From positions 1-44,307 of the forward strand of contig NZ_JARVKW010000055.1 of the NCBI RefSeq assembly GCF_029813775.1: 44,307 bases of DNA, written 5' to 3'. The notes beneath the pieces are model-generated. The model was not told where the DNA came from and did no database searches. It worked only from the letters and a program-made list of their open reading frames with translations. Of this stretch, positions 24,659-31,836 are shown one piece after another. This DNA comes from Streptomyces sp. DH24 (GTDB taxonomy: Bacteria > Actinomycetota > Actinomycetes > Streptomycetales > Streptomycetaceae). Every line of letters begins with the position of its first letter. Within the stretch, counting starts at the first letter, position 1. The translations under genes were made by a program, and so were the position numbers.

Positions 24659-24843
24659 GAGTCCGAGTTCCCTCCGTTGGCGACCCACGTCATGAAGTCG
24701 CCGATGGCCTTGGCGGCGTCCGAGATGCCCTGGAACCCTATCTGCACGTAGTCGGCTGCCGTCTCCGGGTCCGTGATGATCACGTAGAAGACGAAGACCA
24801 CGAGCACAAAGACGGTGATCTTCTTCGCATTCACCGCCACCAC
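24655..24843 (-). CDS. Small single-pass membrane protein, 62 aa
   Basis: A 62-residue protein: AKKITVFVLVVFVFYVIITDP forms one N-terminal membrane helix (about 8-24), followed by a small amphipathic helix (ADYVQIGFQGISDAAKAIGDF). Start GTG 24843 with GGGGAGG upstream (GTG 24837 possible). Coupled to the Dabb gene by ATGA overlap. Family not named, but the pairing suggests a joint role. Confidence 0.75.
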   Translation of the reverse strand: MVAVNAKKITVFVLVVFVFYVIITDPETAADYVQIGFQGISDAAKAIGDFMTWVANGGNSDS

Positions 24844-24949
24844 GGCCTCCCCTGTTCCCCTGTGCGCTCTGTCCGTGGCCGCGCGCCCGTGGGGCGCCCG
24901 CCGCCGGCGGCGAGTGTATCCGCCGCACCGCCGCGGAGATCAACAGCAG

Positions 24950-24979
24950 GAAGGGCCCCGCCTTGCGACGGGGCCCTTC
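24950..24979 (-). terminator. Terminator after tRNA-Ser(CGA)
   Basis: Perfect 11-bp stem GAAGGGCCCCG / CGGGGCCCTTC with an 8-nt loop, 5 nt downstream of the tRNA in its direction. Confidence 0.8.
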
Positions 24980-24984
24980 TTCAG

Positions 24985-25069
24985 CGGTAGCGGAGGGATT
25001 TGAACCCTCGGTGACTTGCGCCACACTCGCTTTCGAGGCGAGCTCCTTCGGCCGCTCGGACACGCTACC
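24985..25069 (-). tRNA. tRNA-Ser(CGA)
   Basis: Read on the minus strand: acceptor GGTAGCG pairs with CGCTACC, discriminator G. The anticodon stem-loop CTCGC-CTCGAAA-GCGAG gives CGA (UCG codons). A long variable arm and TTCAAAT T-loop are present. CCA is not encoded. Confidence 0.96.
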
Positions 25070-25141
25070 GAGGGAGACCCTACCCCAAGGTGGGCCGTGG
25101 TTTGAAATCAGATTCCCGCATTCCCCGGGCGCGCGGGTGGG

Positions 25142-25573
25142 TCAGCGGGCGCGGAAGAAATCGGTGAGGAGCCCGGCGCACTCCCCCGCGAGCACACCCT
25201 CGATCACCTCGGGGCGATGGTTGAGCCGCCGGTCCCGTACGACGTCCCACAGCGAGCCGGTGGCGCCCGCCTTCTCGTCGCGGGCGCCGTAGACGACGCG
25301 GTCCACGCGGGACTGCACCAGCGCGCCCGCGCACATCGTGCAGGGCTCCAGGGTGACGACCAGCGTGCAGCCGGCGAGCCGCCACTGCCCGACCTCGGCG
25401 GCGGCGCGCCGCAACGCGAGGACCTCGGCGTGCGCCGTCGGATCGCCGGTCGCCTCGCGTTCGTTGTGCCCGGCGGCGAGGACGGTCGTGCCGTCCTCGG
25501 CCAGCACGACGGCGCCGACGGGGACGTCACCGCCCCGGCCGGCCTGCCGGGCCTCCTCAAGGGCGAGCCGCAT
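25142..25573 (-). CDS. tadA: tRNA-adenosine(34) deaminase TadA
   Basis: A zinc deaminase that makes inosine 34 in tRNA-Arg(ACG), a copy of which is at 3453. The catalytic HAE motif is in PTAHAEVLALR and the second zinc pair in LEPCTMCAGAL. From ATG 25573 the protein has 143 residues, but the family normally has another helix in front. The frame stays open upstream with DPVRDRW just before the ATG and has no ATG/GTG/TTG until CTG 25636, which overlaps the upstream stop (CTGA) and follows GGAGAC. A CTG start coupled to the upstream gene is therefore possible. Confidence 0.93.
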   Translation of the reverse strand: MRLALEEARQAGRGGDVPVGAVVLAEDGTTVLAAGHNEREATGDPTAHAEVLALRRAAAEVGQWRLAGCTLVVTLEPCTMCAGALVQSRVDRVVYGARDEKAGATGSLWDVVRDRRLNHRPEVIEGVLAGECAGLLTDFFRAR

Positions 25574-25632
25574 CGCGTCCCGCCAGCGGTCCCGGACCGG
25601 GTCCGGGAGTTCCGCCGTGGTGTCGTTCTCGG

Positions 25633-26193
25633 TCAGCGGACGGTCTCCAGTACCTCCGAGGCGCCCAGGGCCTCGGCGATCTCGCTGAGCGCGTCCTCGG
25701 TCATCGAGCGCAGCTCCTTCTCGGTGACACCCAGGTCCTCCAGCACCTGCGCGTCGCCGACCGGGCCGTGCGGCACGGACTCGGCGGAACCGGCGCCCGC
25801 GTCACCGCCGTCGGGCTCGTCGTCGTCCGGTTCACCGTCCTCCGTGCCGTCGAGGTCCAGGGCGTCCAGGTCGGGGGCCTCCTCACCGGGCTCCCGGCCG
25901 AGCAACTCGTCGGTGAGCAGGATCTCGCCGTAGCTGCTGCGGGCAGCGGCGGCGGCGTCCGAGACGTAGATCCGGGGGTCCTCCTCGCCGTCCACGCGGA
26001 CGACGCCGAACCACCCGCCCTCCTGCTCGATCAGCACGAGCACCGTGTCCTCGTCGGGAGAGGCTTCCCGGGCCAGGTCGGCCAGATCCGACAGGGTTTC
26101 CACATCGTCGAGCTCTGTGTCGCTCGCTTCCCACCCGTCTTCGGTGCGCGCGAGCAGTGCGGCGAAGTACACCGTGACTCTCCCACTGGTCAT
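25633..26193 (-). CDS. TadA-associated protein (acidic, actinobacterial)
   Basis: A 186-residue acidic protein known in actinobacteria as 'tRNA adenosine deaminase-associated'. The N-terminal part (VTVYFAALLARTEDGWEA, VLVLIEQEGGWFGVVRVDG) looks folded. A long Asp/Glu linker (about 110-140) leads to a C-terminal helical part (AQVLEDLGVTEKELRSM). It lies directly upstream of tadA. Its molecular role is unknown; a partner or regulator of TadA is inferred from conserved linkage. ATG 26193. Confidence 0.86.
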   Translation of the reverse strand: MTSGRVTVYFAALLARTEDGWEASDTELDDVETLSDLADLAREASPDEDTVLVLIEQEGGWFGVVRVDGEEDPRIYVSDAAAAARSSYGEILLTDELLGREPGEEAPDLDALDLDGTEDGEPDDDEPDGGDAGAGSAESVPHGPVGDAQVLEDLGVTEKELRSMTEDALSEIAEALGASEVLETVR

Positions 26194-26750
26194 AGGCGTG
26201 CCGGTTGGGGGTCCCCCCGGCGGAGGTTGCGGGCGGGAGTGCTCCTCCGAGCCCCACCCACTCGGAATCGTGGCAGAAACAAGGCGCCCAGGGGACGTCT
26301 TCGGCTCCCTGTGTCCGGCAGTTTTCCGCGCAGGTCACGATCGGGTCCGTCCTGCACTCGCCGGCACGCGGGTTGCCGCCACCTGCGGATCGTACGCGGC
26401 CGGTGCCCCGGTCATGTGCGACCACTCACCGGAACATCGACGCGGCACGTGATCTTCCCGCGCGTGTTCCTCGGCCGTTCGGGGCTCGTTCCGGACCCGT
26501 TCCGGACCCGTTCTGGCCGGTTCCCCGCCGGAGCGGGCCGACGGGCGGGTCACCCACGGGAAGGATGCGCGGGTCGGCGGGTCAACGCAGGCGGGCTCAC
26601 CGACGGGCAGAGCTCACGGAGGGACAGAGCTCACGGACGGACAGACCCTCACGGACAGGCGGGGCTCACCGGCAGGTGGGGCTGACGGGCGGGCAGTACT
26701 CATGGTCGCCGTGACTCAGTGAGAGGCGGGAGTTGGCCGGAGGGCCGGGC
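26194..26750. other. Gene-free interval with promoters and a minisatellite
   Basis: Between two minus-strand genes I find no convincing coding frame. It holds the probable promoter region of the tadA unit at its left, short duplications such as GTTCCGGACC near 26490-26515, and the six-copy 17-bp repeat listed separately. Confidence 0.6.
26594..26696. repeat. Six tandem copies of a degenerate 17-bp repeat
   Basis: Copies start at 26594, 26611, 26628, 26645, 26663 and 26680; typical units are AGCTCACGGACGGACAG and AGCTCACGGAGGGACAG. One copy is 18 bp. The unit is noncoding and not spaced like a CRISPR. Confidence 0.75.
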
Positions 26751-27008
26751 CTACCAGCGGAACGTCCGCATGCGCATCGCGTGCCGGAGCCTGGCCGCTT
26801 TGGCGCGGCGGGGCTGCACGCGGTCGCGCAGTTCGCGGGCCTCGGCGAGCTCGCGCAGGAAACGGGCCCGGCGCTGCCGGCGCTCGGCGTCCGTCTCCGG
26901 GCCGGTCCGCGCGAACGGCGGCATCGGGGCGCCCGTCGGCGCGTCCCGCTCGGCTGTCGGCGGATCCTGATCGGCTCCGCGGTCAGGCAGGTCAGGCAGG
27001 TCAGGCAT
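26751..27008 (-). CDS. Small basic hypothetical protein, 85 aa
   Basis: An 85-residue protein with an acidic Pro/Asp-rich N-terminus (MPDLPDLPDRGADQDPP) and a strongly basic helical C-terminus (ERRQRRARFLRELAEARELRDRV, ending MRMRTFRW), which could bind nucleic acid. I do not recognise a named family. ATG 27008 with GAGGGTGG upstream. Divergent from upp, about 96 nt apart. Confidence 0.65.
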   Translation of the reverse strand: MPDLPDLPDRGADQDPPTAERDAPTGAPMPPFARTGPETDAERRQRRARFLRELAEARELRDRVQPRRAKAARLRHAMRMRTFRW

Positions 27009-27104
27009 CGGCACACCACCCTCGTCCGTCCCTCTCACTTTCCCCCGGACGGGCGGTTTGACGCCAGCGCGTAGCAGACAGCGGGCGCGGTTACTGTTGT
27101 GGAC

Positions 27105-27740
27105 ATGCGTCTCCACGTCGTCGACCACCCCCTGGTCGCCCACAAGCTCACCACGCTGCGCGACCAGCGCACCGACTCCGCGACCTTCCGCCGGCTCGCC
27201 GACGAACTGGTCACCCTGCTGGCCTACGAGGCCACGCGGGACGTGCGCACCGAAGCGGTCGACATCAAGACCCCGGTCGCCACGACCACCGGCGTCAAGC
27301 TGTCCCACCCGCGCCCTCTGGTGGTGCCGATCCTGCGGGCCGGGCTCGGCATGCTGGACGGCATGGTCCGCCTGCTGCCGACCGCCGAGGTCGGCTTCCT
27401 CGGCATGATCCGCAACGAGGAGACGCTTGAGGCCTCCACGTACGCCACGCGCATGCCGGAGGACCTCTCGGGGCGTCAGGTGTACGTCCTGGACCCGATG
27501 CTGGCGACCGGCGGCACGCTGGTCGCGGCGATCCAGGAGCTCATCCGGCGCGGCGCCGACGACGTGACCGCCGTGGTGCTGCTGGCCGCGCCCGAGGGCG
27601 TCGAGGTCATGGAACGCGACCTGGCCGGCACGCCGGTGACGGTCGTGACGGCGTCCGTCGACGAGCGGCTGAACGAGCACGGCTACATCGTGCCGGGGCT
27701 CGGCGACGCGGGGGACCGGATGTACGGAGCGGCCGAGTAG
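27105..27740 (+). CDS. upp: Uracil phosphoribosyltransferase
   Basis: Converts uracil and PRPP to UMP in pyrimidine salvage; cytosolic, 211 residues. Family segments are HPLVAHKLTTLRD, ILRAGLGMLDGM, the PRPP loop VLDPMLATGGT and the uracil-binding end VPGLGDAGDRMYG. ATG 27105 is preferred; GTG 27099 is two codons upstream. No Shine-Dalgarno sequence is seen; TACTGT about 10 nt upstream may be a -10 box, so the mRNA is probably leaderless. A tandem repeat follows the gene. Confidence 0.96.
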   Translation: MRLHVVDHPLVAHKLTTLRDQRTDSATFRRLADELVTLLAYEATRDVRTEAVDIKTPVATTTGVKLSHPRPLVVPILRAGLGMLDGMVRLLPTAEVGFLGMIRNEETLEASTYATRMPEDLSGRQVYVLDPMLATGGTLVAAIQELIRRGADDVTAVVLLAAPEGVEVMERDLAGTPVTVVTASVDERLNEHGYIVPGLGDAGDRMYGAAE

Positions 27741-27798
27741 ACGGGCGGTCCGTTCGAGCGTACGTGACCTGTGGCGGGGCGGCTTCGGCGGCCCCGTC

Positions 27799-27960
27799 CT
27801 TCTTTCGCCGGCGTTCGGCCCGGCCATCTTCTACCGGCGGTCAGGCTCGGTCTTCTTCTTGCCGGCGGTTCGGCTCCGCCTTCTTCAACGGCGGGTGGGC
27901 TCGGCCTTCTTCATCGGCGGTTCGGCCCGGCCTTCTTTTCGCCGGCGGTTCGGCCCGGCT
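27799..27960. repeat. Six tandem copies of a 26-28-bp repeat downstream of upp
   Basis: Copies begin at 27799, 27825, 27852, 27880, 27906 and 27932. Each starts CTTCTT (or CATCTT) and contains CGGCGGTTCGGCCCGGC or a near variant. The array lies between the convergent upp and LytR_C genes. The units could form overlapping weak hairpins and may replace a classic terminator. Confidence 0.75.
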
Positions 27961-27987
27961 GTCGCGGCGTCGCTCCGGGCGTCCGGG

Positions 27988-28638
27988 TCAGCAGGTCTTC
28001 TTCGACGCCGTCGGTGTCGGCGCGGGTGCCGTCAGCTTCGTCAGGGCCTTCGCGGCGTCCGCCTTCGGCGTCAGCGTCTTGAAGGCGTCGCCGATGATCA
28101 GGTCCACCTCGGCGCCCTTGCGGGCCGCGTCGGTGCGGCGCTCGGCGGTGGTGAGCTGCGTGCCCAGCACCGGCAGCGACGTCTTCAGCGCCGTGGTCGG
28201 TCCCAGCAGGATGCCGGTCGCCTTGACCTTCTTGTCGTACTGCTTGGAGGCGTTGCCCACCTCGCCGATCCGGAAGCCGCGCTTCTTCAGTTCGTCCGCG
28301 GTCTTCTTGGCGAGGCCGGCGCGGGTCGTGGCGTTGAGGACGTTCACCGTGATCTGGCCGGGGGCGGGGAGGGCGACCGGGGTCATCGGGGCACTCGGGC
28401 TCGGTGAGGCGTTCGTCTTGGGCGAGCAGTCTTCGGGGGTGCCGGCCGCGGAGGCCTTGTCGCCGCCGGTGAAGACGTCGATGAGCTGCAGCGTCCCCCA
28501 GCCGATCAGGCCCAGGGCCGCGACACAGGCGACGGCGACGACCGCCAGCCTGCGGCCCCGGCGTCGGCGCATCCGTGGGTACTTGTCCCCCGTGATCCGG
28601 TACTGGCCGCCCATGCCAGGGGGAGTGAGCATGCTCAT
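27988..28638 (-). CDS. LytR_C-domain membrane-anchored protein
   Basis: A 216-residue protein. Basic cytoplasmic start (MRRRRGRR), one membrane helix (about 31-54, LAVVAVACVAALGLIGWGTLQLIDVF), a Ser/Pro linker, then an extracytoplasmic LytR_C domain (about 95-190; ITVNVLNATTRAGLAKKTADEL, GFRIGEVGNA). The catalytic LCP domain that often precedes LytR_C is absent. Likely tied to the cell envelope. Start ATG 28638, with ATG 28632 also possible; no clear ribosome binding site. Confidence 0.87.
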   Translation of the reverse strand: MSMLTPPGMGGQYRITGDKYPRMRRRRGRRLAVVAVACVAALGLIGWGTLQLIDVFTGGDKASAAGTPEDCSPKTNASPSPSAPMTPVALPAPGQITVNVLNATTRAGLAKKTADELKKRGFRIGEVGNASKQYDKKVKATGILLGPTTALKTSLPVLGTQLTTAERRTDAARKGAEVDLIIGDAFKTLTPKADAAKALTKLTAPAPTPTASKKTC

Positions 28639-28837
28639 GGGCGCAGCGTAGTGCGATCGAGCGGCAATGCCTACTAGATGATCATTCGACGCCGCTCAGT
28701 CCAACCCGAAAGGGTGCAAGAGCCCGTGGAGGGCGTACGGGCGGCGGGTGGGGAGAGCGGGGAGTGCGCGTGCGGCGTGCGGGCGGTGTGCGGCGCCGCG
28801 GTGGGTGGGGGTGCGGGGTGCGGGCGGTGTGCGGGCC

Positions 28838-29134
28838 TCAGTCCAGCTCCAGGACGCGGGCGTGCAGGACCTGGCGCTGCTGGAGGGCCGCGCGGACCGC
28901 GCGGTGCAGGCCGTCCTCCAGGTACAGGTCGCCCTGCCACTTCACGACGTGCGCGAAGAGGTCGCCGTAGAAGGTGGAGTCCTCGGCCAGAAGGGTCTCC
29001 AGGTCGAGCTGCTGCTTGGTCGTCACGAGCTGATCGAGGCGGACCGGGCGCGGCGCGACGTCCGCCCACTGCCGGGTGCTTTCCCGGCCGTGGTCGGGGT
29101 ACGGCCGGCCGTTTCCGATGCGCTTGAAGATCAC
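28838..29134 (-). CDS. ParB-fold-like protein, commonly labelled 'VapB-family antitoxin'
   Basis: A 98-residue protein, MIFKRIGNGRPYPDHGRES at the start. From memory, automatic annotation in Streptomyces calls it a type II VapB antitoxin, but no PIN-domain toxin gene is next to it. The second half (LDQLVTTKQQLDLETL, then YLEDGLHRAVRAALQQR and VLHARVLEL) follows the layout of ParB/Srx-type domains, where DGHHR is the nucleotide site. Here that motif reads DGLHR. I therefore prefer a stand-alone ParB-like protein. Divergent from the decayed ATPase gene. Confidence 0.78.
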   Translation of the reverse strand: MIFKRIGNGRPYPDHGRESTRQWADVAPRPVRLDQLVTTKQQLDLETLLAEDSTFYGDLFAHVVKWQGDLYLEDGLHRAVRAALQQRQVLHARVLELD

Positions 29135-29238
29135 ACGGAAAGCCTACCGGTCAAGACGTTCCGGGCGCAGCCGTGGCGAGCGAGTGCGACGCTGAAAAAG
29201 CCGTCGCAAAGCGGGGTAAACCGGAACAGAGGTCCGAT

Positions 29239-29793
29239 ATGAGTGACAGCGAGACCGCGTCGCCGTCCGGAGCCGCCGAGGCGGGCGGGGACGGCCCCGC
29301 GCTCGCCCCCGCGCTCGACCCCTCGCTCCCTGCCGAGGCGCGGCGGATCGCCGCCGGGTACGGCTTCGGCGGGCCGCCCTGGAGCTCGGTGCCCTGCTGT
29401 GGGACGGGCGGTGTCTGCCCGACGCGCGGATCCGGGTGCCGTTGACGATGCTGAACCGGCACGGGCTGGTCGCGGGCGCCACCGGTACCGCCAAGACCAA
29501 GACGCTCCAGCTCGTCGCCGAACAGCTCTCCGAGCAGGGCGTGCCCGTGTTCCTCGCCGACGTCAAGGGCGACGCGTCGGGGATCTCGGCGCCGGGGCGG
29601 GCGAACGAGCGGGTCGCGGCGCGGGCCCGTGAGGTGGGCCGGCAGTGGACGGCCGCCGGGTGTCCCGCCGAGTTCTACGCGCTCGGGGGTCTCGGCCACG
29701 GCATTCCCGTCCGCGCCACCGTCACCAGCTTCGGGCCGTTGCTGCTGTCCAAGGTGCTGCGGCTGAACCAGACCCAGGAGCAGTCCCTCGGGG
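29239..29793 (+). pseudogene. Decayed HerA-like (DUF853) ATPase
   Basis: The remnant of a HerA/FtsK-type DNA-translocating ATPase. The first frame reads from ATG 29239 (good AGAGG site) to GYGFGGP; sequence similarity then continues in another frame from LELGALLWDG (29379), so one base is missing near 29376-29378. The Walker A that should read GATGTGKT reads GATGTAKT. The similarity stops at LNQTQEQSLG (about 29793), followed by low-complexity repeats, so the rest of a roughly 500-residue protein is gone. Three independent lesions argue against sequencing error. Confidence 0.85.
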
Positions 29794-29817
29794 AGGCGGT
29801 AGCCGTGGGTGGCGGGC

Positions 29818-29919
29818 GGGGTGCCTGGGGTCGTCTGCGGGCCGGTGGGTGGGGGTGCCTGGGGTCGTCTGCGGGTCGGTGGATGGGGGTACCTGCGGCG
29901 GCCTGTGCGGGGTGGGTGG
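29818..29919. repeat. Three tandem copies of a 34-bp repeat
   Basis: Copies at 29818-29851 and 29852-29885 differ at only two positions; the third (29886-29919) is degenerate. They sit exactly where the ATPase gene breaks off. Confidence 0.75.
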
Positions 29920-30389
29920 GTGGCGTGCGTTGCGCTGTCGGTGCGGTGGGTGGGTCGGGGCCGCGCCGGGGGGTGTCCGTCCTCGGAACGGCGCGGAATC
30001 GGTCACTTGAAAACGCCCTGGCGTTGACGCGCCAACCGCTGCGGGCGGACACCCCCCGACACGTCCCCTTCCCGCCGTACGCGACTGCGGCCCGGTGGCC
30101 CATCCCGTCCCGTCCATCCCGCGCGGGCGGCTGCGGTGGCGGCACGCCGCAAGCCGCGGGCATGCGTGCCGCCCGGGGCGGCACGGGTGGGCGCGGGCGG
30201 CAACCCGATAGCGCCGGGCCGCGCGACCCACCCCGCGGTCACCTCGACGCCGGGCAACCGGGCAACGCCGGTCACCGTCACGCCGCCGGCCCCGCGGCAG
30301 CACCGGTCACCGCGACGCCGGGTCGCAGGACAACGCCGGTCACCGTCACGCCGCCGGTCACCGCGACGCCGGTCCACCGTGGGCCCTGG
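29920..30389. repeat. GC-rich noncoding interval with 27-bp direct repeats
   Basis: Positions 30263-30289 and 30331-30357 are identical over 27 bp, 68 nt apart, in a longer degenerate array of GGTCACCG-type units (about 30234-30375). Frames here are Arg/Gly/Pro-rich and show no protein family. I find no gene. Confidence 0.65.
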
Positions 30390-30980
30390 CTACTTGCCGG
30401 AGGCCTTCGCCTTCGCCACCGCCTTCAGCTCCTGCTTGTGCGCCCGCACCTTCGCCAGCGACTCCGGCCCCGTGATGTCCGCGACGGAGCGATACGCCTT
30501 CGGCTCGCCGTACGCCCCCGCCGCCTCGCGCCAGCCGGACGGCCGTACGCCGAGCTGCTTGCCCAGCAGGGCCAGGAAGATCTGCGCCTTCTGCTTCCCG
30601 AACCCCGGCAGCGCCTCCAGCCGCTTCAGCAGCTCCGCCCCGCTGTCCACGCCCCGCCAGACGCCCTCGGCGTCACCGTCGTAGTGCTCCACGAGGTACT
30701 GGCACAGTTGCTGGATCCGCTTGGCCATCGAGCCCGGGTAGCGGTGCACGGCCGGTTTCTCCGACAGGAGCGCGGCGAAGGCCTCCGGGTCGTGCGCGGC
30801 GATGTCCTGTGCGTCCAGGTCGTCGGCGCCGAGCCGCTGAGCGATCGTCGCCGGCCCCTTGAACGCCCACTCCATCGGAACCTGCTGGTCCAGCAGCATG
30901 CCGACCAGCGCGGCGAGCGGACTGCGCCCGAGGAGTTCGTCGGCCTCAGGGTCCTGGGCGAGGTGAAGGGTGACGTCCAT
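30390..30980 (-). CDS. HhH-GPD-type base-excision DNA repair protein
   Basis: A 196-residue all-helical DNA glycosylase-like protein of an actinobacterial subfamily. ADELLGRSPLAALVGMLLDQQVPMEWAFKGP (about 12-42) and the helix-hairpin-helix LEALPGFGKQKAQIFLALLGKQL (about 122-144) support the call. The catalytic Asp of classical members is not evident downstream of the hairpin, so the activity is uncertain. ATG 30980. Confidence 0.86.
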   Translation of the reverse strand: MDVTLHLAQDPEADELLGRSPLAALVGMLLDQQVPMEWAFKGPATIAQRLGADDLDAQDIAAHDPEAFAALLSEKPAVHRYPGSMAKRIQQLCQYLVEHYDGDAEGVWRGVDSGAELLKRLEALPGFGKQKAQIFLALLGKQLGVRPSGWREAAGAYGEPKAYRSVADITGPESLAKVRAHKQELKAVAKAKASGK

Positions 30981-31034
30981 GCGTCGATCATCCCGCGCCC
31001 GACCCGGCGCCGCTCGCCGGTGGGCGCGTCCGGC

Positions 31035-31757
31035 TCAGGCCGCGCGCCAGTACCCCAGCGCGTGCACCCGCTGCTTCGGGAGCTTCAGTTCCCTGCGCAC
31101 GTACGCGGCGAGGGCCCGCGTCGTCGCCGTGTCGCAGGCGATCCACACGTACGGGTCCGCGCTGCCCCGCAGCAGGTCCGGCAGGGCCGCCTTCACCTCG
31201 GCGACCAGGTGCGCCCCGGCCTCCCGGCGCGGTATCCGCCGTACGTCGTGCAGCTCCGGGTCGGCGCGCAGCGGCAGCCCGTCCGTGTCGCCCTCGAACC
31301 AGATCGTCGCCGGCGTGGAACCCAGCGCGTCCAGCAGGGAGTTGATCGCCGGCAGGGACGCCGGGTCGCCGACCGCGACGACGTGCGAGGGCTCGGGGTC
31401 CGGCCGTTCGAAGCCCGTGCCCTGGACGGTCGCCTCGACCGTGTCGCCCGGCCGCGCCGACCGTGCCCAGTCACTGGCGCGGCCCTCGTGGAGGGCGAAC
31501 TCCAGGCTGAAGGTGCCCGCCGCCGCGTCCGGGTCGACCAGCGTGTACGCCCGCTGGTGCGGCCTGCCCGCGTTGTCGAACCACAGCCGTACCCACATCG
31601 TCGGGTGCACCCCGGTCGCCGCGAGCATGCCGCCGTCGGTGAAGTGCAGCCGCCGGTAGTGGTCGGTGACGTCCTCGGCGCCGGTCACGGTGAACGTGAA
31701 GTCCTTCGCACGCAGCAGCCTGAGGACCGCGCCCTCCCAGCCCCGCCCCTGCGCCAT
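31035..31757 (-). CDS. Siderophore-interacting protein (ferric-siderophore reductase, ViuB-like)
   Basis: A cytosolic flavoprotein that releases iron from siderophores by reduction; 240 residues from ATG 31757, which has GGTGAAGAGG upstream (GTG 31790 is possible but poorer). The FAD domain holds RAYTLVDPDAAAGTFSLEFALH (about 92-113, the R-x-Y-T motif) and the C-terminal NAD(P)H-type domain has VAVGDPASLPAI and WIACDTATTRALAAYVRRE. An iron box lies about 41-60 nt upstream of the start, so repression by DmdR/IdeR with iron is expected. Confidence 0.92.
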   Translation of the reverse strand: MAQGRGWEGAVLRLLRAKDFTFTVTGAEDVTDHYRRLHFTDGGMLAATGVHPTMWVRLWFDNAGRPHQRAYTLVDPDAAAGTFSLEFALHEGRASDWARSARPGDTVEATVQGTGFERPDPEPSHVVAVGDPASLPAINSLLDALGSTPATIWFEGDTDGLPLRADPELHDVRRIPRREAGAHLVAEVKAALPDLLRGSADPYVWIACDTATTRALAAYVRRELKLPKQRVHALGYWRAA

Positions 31758-31797
31758 GCCCTCTTCACCTTTCGCGTACGATTCCGCCACGACTTGC

Positions 31798-31816
31798 TTA
31801 GGAAAGGCTAACCTAA
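31798..31816. promoter_or_regulatory. Iron box (DmdR/IdeR operator) between divergent genes
   Basis: TTAGGAAAGGCTAACCTAA matches the 19-bp iron-box consensus TTAGGTTAGGCTAACCTAA at 17 of 19 positions. It lies between the siderophore-interacting protein gene and the penicillin-acylase-family gene and is close enough to control both. Confidence 0.88.
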
Positions 31817-31836
31817 AGAAATGCTGAGGGGTGCGG

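Noticed and set aside
26594..26696. Tandem repeats as a CRISPR array
   Set aside because: Units are directly contiguous 17-mers without unique spacers and no cas gene is present. The same holds for the arrays at 27799, 29818 and 42324.
29239..29793. Programmed frameshift in the HerA-like gene
   Set aside because: No slippery site is seen, the Walker A motif is also damaged and the 3' part is gone; decay explains all three.
30003..30377. 124-codon minus-strand frame rich in RRGDR repeats
   Set aside because: It reads the direct-repeat DNA; no start context and no similarity to a family.
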